Source: Schistocephalus solidus (Eukaryota; Platyhelminthes; Cestoda; Diphyllobothriidea; Diphyllobothriidae). From it: a DNA stretch of 64,000 nucleotides. Below, piece after piece: positions 59,302 through 64,000 of this stretch (its first letter is position 1; every line of letters starts with the position of its first letter). The translations under genes and the position numbers were made by a program. A model generated the notes under the pieces. It was not told the origin of the DNA and did not search any database. It saw only the letters and a program-made list of their open reading frames with translations. Where the stretch lies: positions 62,001 through 126,000 of the forward strand of contig WEDG01004544.1 of the NCBI GenBank assembly GCA_017591395.1, written 5' to 3'.

Positions 59302-60847
59302 CTGTAGAAGGGAAAAAAGAGCAAATATTTTGCTTTGAATTTCAGTTTACCGGCTCCTTTAAATGGAATAAAACATGATAGCAGGAAAGACAGAATCTAA
59401 GTAAATTTGGTGCGAGCTGGCCAACAAGATAGCAAGTTCTAGCTCATGCAAGTTGACCTTAGTCCGGTCAAACGGTCAGTACAACCCCGCTTGCGTGACG
59501 CAAGACAGTACGGTAGCAGTATTCGTCCCATCTCTGTGAGACTAAAGAACAGCTGCAGGCAGCCCCGCACAATGGCCGGAAAGCAACTGTTGGGATTCCT
59601 TGATTTTCATTTTATATAATCTTCGTCCAGCCTTCTTATTTATGCTCCCTAGTCCGTGACGACTTTGGTTTTCTTACTAGCTTTTTAGGCATGCGCATTG
59701 CAAACTATGCTGTCAACGGTGTGCCCCGCATGGTGGTCGCAAGGACGGTGAATTGTGTGCGTGAATTACTTGTAAGTGATAGCAGACTTTCGCAGCATCT
59801 GGCGTACTCTCTACACACTCACCCACTTAGGCTCAACAGCAAGACATCGTCAGGACGACTGGAGGCGGGATCTGGTACAGTGGTTGACTAAACTAAGCAG
59901 CCCACCTACGCGTGTCACACGCCCTTTTTCAGCACACGTGCGACTATGATTTCACAGACCATGAAAGAAGTAGATCGGATACCATTTGAGTAGGATTACC
60001 ATAGAGGCCACATTAAGGAGAAGCCACTGAAGCCTAAGAAGGACCAAGTTTTCCCGCTATTTGGCAGTTTTTCAAGCGAAAACTTTTAGCACGTTGTGAT
60101 GACGTAAATGGGACACCAGTGAAGAAGTGAGCTGAGAGGTCACGATGAAGGGGTTCCCAGAGTCGACTTCTCTGTCTCTCTTACTCAGTGGTCAACCGTC
60201 AAGACTGGCAGCCATATGTGGCGGGACATATTATCACATAGGTATTAGTTAAAGGTCAGGAAATGTACTCTATCAGTGGTACACTGATGTACAGGAAAAG
60301 AGTGAAGAGCTTGGCCCAATAGTTCGTCATTCTGCGTTGCCTACTTGGTCGCTAGCATGCAATTATTTATAGTAAGTAATAATCATATTGAGGACATATA
60401 AATTGAAATTATGCTACTGTTTAATTAGCTCCCAATAATTTTGCACGGTTATTCAAATGTATATAGAGCTATTCAGTCAGATGATTACTATAAAATTTAG
60501 GATCGAACCTGAAAGGGCTTGCATTTCGAGTTTCTTTAGATATTTGTCGATGAAGTCAGAAGCTTTACTTTGAATTGGTAGAAGAACAAACGACCTGACG
60601 CACTATGAAAACCTATCCATTTGATGTGTTAAGGACCAGCTACATCGGTAAATTTTTTATGACTTCATGCAGTGTGCTCGGGTACATACAATTATTACTG
60701 AAGTTAACTTGCGCCTGGTTAAATTACGTAACCCAAATAGACTGTCAATCGGCCTCAAATATTTTGTTCGATAAAATATTACTAGTGACATTTATCAGTA
60801 GCAATGTTTATAATTAAATTGTACATAAGCAACGGGTAATCGGAAAC
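59302..60847 (-). other. CLC intron b-c, 1546 nt
   Basis: GTTTCC (likely) to TTCTACAG. Contains family E copy E6; the rest is unassigned. Confidence 0.75.
59698..59890 (+). repeat. Family E dispersed repeat, copy E6
   Basis: CGTGAATTACTTGTAAGTGA and CGCAGCATCTGGCGTACTCT match the family core; followed by GACGACTGGAGGCGGGATCT. In CLC intron b-c. Confidence 0.5.
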
Positions 60848-60970
60848 TGGAGAACTTGCATCAAACTCGCCAAAGCTGATCAGACCACCGGGTGTGAACT
60901 TAAAGGGGTTGCCACTGAAGACCCCGCGAAAGAAGGCCAGTGTAAACATGGACACCATTGACGCAAACAA
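60848..60970 (-). CDS. CLCN7: ClC-7-like exon b: membrane helix and luminal loop
   Basis: 41 codons in phase 0. The exon opens with [16 protein letters not shown], a membrane helix that follows the LEEGAS helix in ClC-6/7, then a luminal loop with [10 protein letters not shown] (compare GLxNFGxF in the family). The 3' boundary is the least certain part: a GTTTCC donor gives phase 0, as the next exon requires, but alternatives lie within about 30 nt downstream. The open frame continues past this point without family similarity. Confidence 0.85.
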
Positions 60971-61010
60971 CTGAAGGAATAGGAAAGGTAAGCGCGAAAT
61001 GAAGTTCTAC
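60971..61010 (-). other. 40-nt mini-intron in the ClC-7-like gene
   Basis: The sequence between exons a and b has a GTAGAA donor and an acceptor ending TTCCTTCAG after a pyrimidine-rich run. Removing exactly 40 nt joins LTWTT to LFASMVSMF, the continuous ClC helix found in relatives. Unspliced, the frame stays open for 24 more codons but loses family similarity. It is far shorter than the other introns of this gene. Confidence 0.85.
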
Positions 61011-61397
61011 CGTAGTCCAAGTGAGTCGTTGAAATAAAAAGCTGGCGCCTTCTTCAAGCGTGAAGAGCAAACCGCCAACAGGTGCTCCGAAAGCAGCTGC
61101 CACACCTGCAGCGGCGCCCGCTCCAACAAAGTCACGCTTCTCCGCATCATTTCGGAAGGGTCGAAAGTGCTTGCTCGAAAGACCGCACCAGGTGATACGA
61201 CCCTGGGAGAGGCCGGCGGCAGTAGCAGAACCGATGTGGATCATAGGACCCTCTTTGCCCGCTGCAAGTCCACCAGACACTGCAAGGACAACGCCAATGC
61301 CCTTCATAAGCATTGTTTTGGCCCGCATCACAAAGGGTACATTGATGCCGTTGAGGTAACATTTAACTTGTGGGATGCCACTGCCTGCCGCAACGGG
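61011..61397 (-). CDS. CLCN7: ClC-7-like exon a: selectivity filter and gating glutamates
   Basis: 129 codons, starting after an acceptor that ends TTAAAG and stopping at a GTAGAA donor. It holds the heart of the transporter: GSGIP at exon residues 5-9, whose serine coordinates chloride; GKEGP at 47-51, with the external gating glutamate at 49; EKRDF near 86-90; the alanine/glycine-rich [15 protein letters not shown] helix; and LEEGAS at 114-119, which carries the inner proton glutamate. Presence of both glutamates argues for a Cl-/H+ exchanger rather than a channel. The GKEGP form favours ClC-7 over ClC-6. An upstream exon must supply the preceding residue and the first membrane helices; none was recognised between here and 64000. 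The open frame runs a few codons past the acceptor, but the family alignment supports the start given. Confidence 0.93.
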
Positions 61398-62227
61398 CTT
61401 TAACAAAAAAAGGAACGAGTTCTGGTCAGACTAAGCCAGAGGCCACGGCACAAAATGAGCTGAAAATGCCTGCTGCATTTGCTTGCTCAGTGGAAAGCAA
61501 TTCTACAGACTCTGAGGGCAAGTTGAGAAGAGGGAGGTGGAAACAGGAGACAATGACACCAATAGACAACCTTCTGAAAAGATCAGTAATAATAGGATTT
61601 CGTTTTCCTATAACATCATAGCTGGCTGCGAGCACGTCACTGTACCTTGAACAGATGCTTTACTATGGGCTTTAGTCACATGATGACATGATTGATTGCT
61701 GGATGCGATGGCTATACCAGCATCACGGTTAGTCCGAAAAATTGGTTGACATGCAGCTACAAGTTAACACACAGTAAAGGGTTTGGTAGTTTGCGAAGAT
61801 AAGTGGGGGAAAAGGATTCATAAATATCAAAAGTTATAGACATTGCAAAAGCGCCACTGAATTACTCATGACACGTACACGAGCCTTTGACTGTGACCTC
61901 CGGCAGAGTTTTGGAGAGTGGATAAACTTTGTTATTACACACTCGAATCTTTTGTTTAGGCGGTTGTCATTGTAATCTGACGAGCACTGCTTCGCCGTAC
62001 AGGTCACGTCCACTTTTGAGGGAAAAAAGCCCCAATTTTTTGATGTGTCCCAATAAACGGTGATTTTGGGTATTAGCAACCTCATTGACCAAGTGATCAA
62101 ATGAGTGACAGGAAGCCACATCTCACACCTCGGCCGAATTCCCTTCATTGTTATTATGGAAATAGATGGCTTTTTGGGAAGTAAGTGTCATCTTAGCTTA
62201 ATATATTGTACTTTTGACAGTCACGAA

Positions 62228-62340
62228 CCACGATGTTCACCGTGTGCCACCCAGCGTAGTAGACGGTGAGTTGCACGTGAACTAGCTTGTAGTGGTAGCC
62301 AGCTTGCGCAGTATCTGCCGCACTCTAGGTTAATAGTACA
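62228..62340 (+). repeat. Family E dispersed repeat, copy E7
   Basis: GTGTGCCACCCAGCGTAGTA, CACGTGAACTAGCTTGTAGT and GCGCAGTATCTGCCGCACTC follow the family order. The right side is truncated. Confidence 0.5.
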
Positions 62341-62924
62341 GACGTGGTAGCACTAGTTCACCAGAGCGGCCTTTTCTATGCATTTGCAGTCGAAGTCCGT
62401 TGTTTTTACGTGTCTTCCACATTAAGGGGACAAATCTCTTTCTCGGCTATCAGTACTGTTGAGATGTAGTATCTGCGAGTCTCCCCAGTCACAATCTACT
62501 CGGAATGAGTTTCAGAATTAGGGGGGGAATCCCGAAAAGGTACGCTCACGAAAGGCGTTGATTGCCCCAAAAAGAAGGCGCTGATGACCTTGAGCTTAGG
62601 CTAAGAAGACCGTAAATTTCGAACCTGTGCAAAAAAGCAACGTAGGGAGGGGTGCATATCACTCCGACTCGTCGGATGCACGCAGGCTGCAGAGGAAAGT
62701 TAAGATACTGCGTTCTTAGCGTACTGTGACCCACAAAACAGCAGAATTCACATTGAACACTGTGCAGCATTTTTGGGTCTAACGAGTACCTTGTATGGCT
62801 GCAGATAACATAGTGGGAATTAGTTACTGATAAGGGACCACAGTCAGTGACTCATTTCATGAAATGATGACCGGAAGCTTGAAACGCGTTTTTGGTTAGG
62901 AAAGTTTAATAAAGTAAGGTTGTC

Positions 62925-63210
62925 ATATTGTTTATCGTGCGGTACAGTTCCATAGTATTTCAGACACGGCAGGATGCCCTTTTTGAATGCACATTTGTTA
63001 CGCTGCCTACGAAAACCGCACTCGATAAAAAAGAATGCTAAAGAAGTAAGTTGTTCTATTGATTGTCGATGTCCTTGTAAATTCAAATATATGTTACATG
63101 TAAGATGCTCAAAAATGCCCCTTCTTGGACTTATAGCAAATCGCATTGACGTCAAATTTTATACTCGCCGAAAGGCTATTCTTCGGTTTTAAAAAGGTAA
63201 GATTATGAGA
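62925..63210. repeat. Family A internal fragment, copy A6
   Basis: The stretch with TTCAGACACGGCAGGATGCC, GATTGTCGATGTCC and AAATTCAAATATATGTTAC follows the order of landmarks in A2 and A4 but lacks clear terminal repeats. Probably a decayed or truncated copy. Confidence 0.5.
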
Positions 63211-64000
63211 TTTTTGAGGTCGTGCAATGTCCTTCCAAATCAAATCCTAGCTGTTCGTTTATTAATAACCGCTCAGGAAGCAAACGATTTCCAGGTCCAT
63301 TGCCATATTTTATGCACACTATACGACATCCTAATGGTATTGAGGAGTTTATGCTATTTTCTCCACGTAACACATCCAGCTTGTTGACTGAAAACACTGC
63401 TTGCAACGGCAATAGCATATTGGACTCAAAGTTACTTGGGAATTGAAAAGCTTTCCAATCGTGCTCATCAGCCACAATATGTCCTTCGCGTTCTGCGCAG
63501 TAAATAATGTAGAACACAAGATTGGGGCTCTCTTAACAGTATGGTAAGCATGGAACCTTGGCCCGCGAACGAAATGTTTCGAGGACCAATATATAATTGC
63601 GATTTTGTAGCTACTGATATTGCATCATTATTTGCTTTCGAGATATAGTATGCCGTGTTTTGCACTTTGGCAAAGAAACTATTTCAAAGAGGCTTCGTAC
63701 CTGTAACGTGGTAAACAGGTACAAATAAAAGACGGACATGTATGAATGTTCAACCCTAAAGAGCTCCCATAAGAAGGAGCATGTCAGATCCTTAGTATAT
63801 TAGACACGATGCAAGAACTGTCCTCTTCTGTTGCATAGGGCACGAATTGACTATGTCCTTTGTAGTTTGATTTAATGGTTGAATGAGGTTTACTTTCCTA
63901 TATGTCGGGTTTTACATGGTGAAAAATTTTTAAAAGAAGCTAAATAAATTAGTTTGGGCCTCGAAACCCTTTATGTGCAATCGGTTCTGATCCTGTTAAC

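Larger units (their letters stand above)
17610..61397 (-). other. CLCN7: Gene span: ClC-7-like chloride/proton exchanger (partial, nine exons seen)
   Basis: This entry ties the separate exons together. Read on the minus strand, exons at 61397-61011, 60970-60848, 59301-59183, 55765-55627, 52036-51805, 47959-47751, 41587-41309, 37326-37240 and 17690-17610 encode consecutive parts of one CLC protein. The first eight give 525 in-frame codons with intron phases 0,0,2,0,1,0,0. ClC-7 relatives are lysosomal 2Cl-/H+ exchangers with a CLC membrane core and two cytoplasmic CBS domains. Choice of ClC-7 over ClC-6 rests on GKEGP (ClC-6 has EKEGP) and on the loop ending in FHDPP; some stretches (KLRA, HHAFP, GIYD) resemble ClC-6. 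Missing: N-terminus up to the GSGIP filter, a short segment before CBS2, and the C-terminal end. Introns are 1.5-6.2 kb, apart from one of 40 nt and one of up to 19.5 kb that probably hides an exon. Confidence 0.9.
61398..64000. other. Upstream intron or flank; no further CLC exon seen
   Basis: The acceptor of exon a is at the left edge. The minus frame just upstream (61426-61635) does not resemble the first CLC helices. E7 and A6 are the only recognised items. N-terminal exons are presumably beyond 64000 or too short to see. Confidence 0.6.

Noticed and set aside
61426..61635. Minus frame directly upstream of exon a as part of the CLC N-terminal region
   Set aside because: No resemblance to the first CLC helices, and a stop lies between it and the exon.
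62546..62770. Cysteine-containing 74-codon minus frame as a small secreted protein
   Set aside because: No signal peptide, no cysteine pattern of a known family and it lies in repeat-rich DNA.
1..64000. CRISPR array, operon, phage or bacterial genes
   Set aside because: Intron-split gene, SINEs, LINE and Penelope-like elements show eukaryotic DNA; no regularly spaced short repeats were seen.

Overview
The window reads as repeat-rich, gene-poor nuclear DNA of a metazoan. A flatworm, most likely a diphyllobothriidean tapeworm (Spirometra/Schistocephalus type), fits best: one gene with kilobase-sized introns, a compact RTE-like LINE, Penelope-like elements, tRNA-derived SINEs and many small inverted-repeat elements. 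The taxon is an inference from these element types and was not tested by a search.

The only host gene I can support is on the minus strand and runs through most of the window. Nine coding exons can be read from 61397 down to 17610. Eight join into 525 in-frame codons (61397 to 37240), with matching splice phases at every junction; a ninth, further downstream, encodes part of the second CBS domain. The product is an intracellular CLC chloride/proton exchanger of the ClC-6/ClC-7 branch, closest to ClC-7. It keeps the GSGIP filter, the GKEGP gating glutamate, the LEEGAS inner proton glutamate, the GLFIP loop, the central tyrosine (GIYDTHI) and the cytoplasmic CBS pair. The N-terminal exons lie to the right of the window or were not recognised. 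A short piece before CBS2 and the very C-terminus were also not found.

Layout from left to right. 1-17.6 kb: no gene seen; several repeat copies. 17.6 kb: CBS2 exon. 17.7-37.2 kb: a roughly 20 kb intronic stretch with SINEs, inverted-repeat elements and two Penelope-like elements (26.3-27.1 and 29.05-30.8 kb). 37.2-61.4 kb: eight CLC exons. Their introns carry a degraded LINE in antisense orientation to the gene (42.25-45.67 kb), SINE clusters at 38 and 54 kb, and elements with telomere-like cores at 38.7, 50.8, 52.4 and 53.0 kb. 61.4-64 kb: repeats and unassigned DNA.

At least six dispersed repeat families recur. (A) A roughly 0.9 kb element with terminal inverted repeats. (B) Elements with a degenerate TTAGGG-like core, two of which clearly have inverted ends. 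(C) A retroposon-like repeat with a (CT)n tail. (D) A SINE with a tRNA-Arg-like head. (E) A GC-richer dispersed repeat. (F) A repeat shared by 12 kb and 36 kb. Most remaining open reading frames are short, overlap on both strands and show no recognisable family, so they are not annotated as genes. I saw no convincing new enzymatic or defence system; the notable points are the gene's splicing and the architecture of the repeats.
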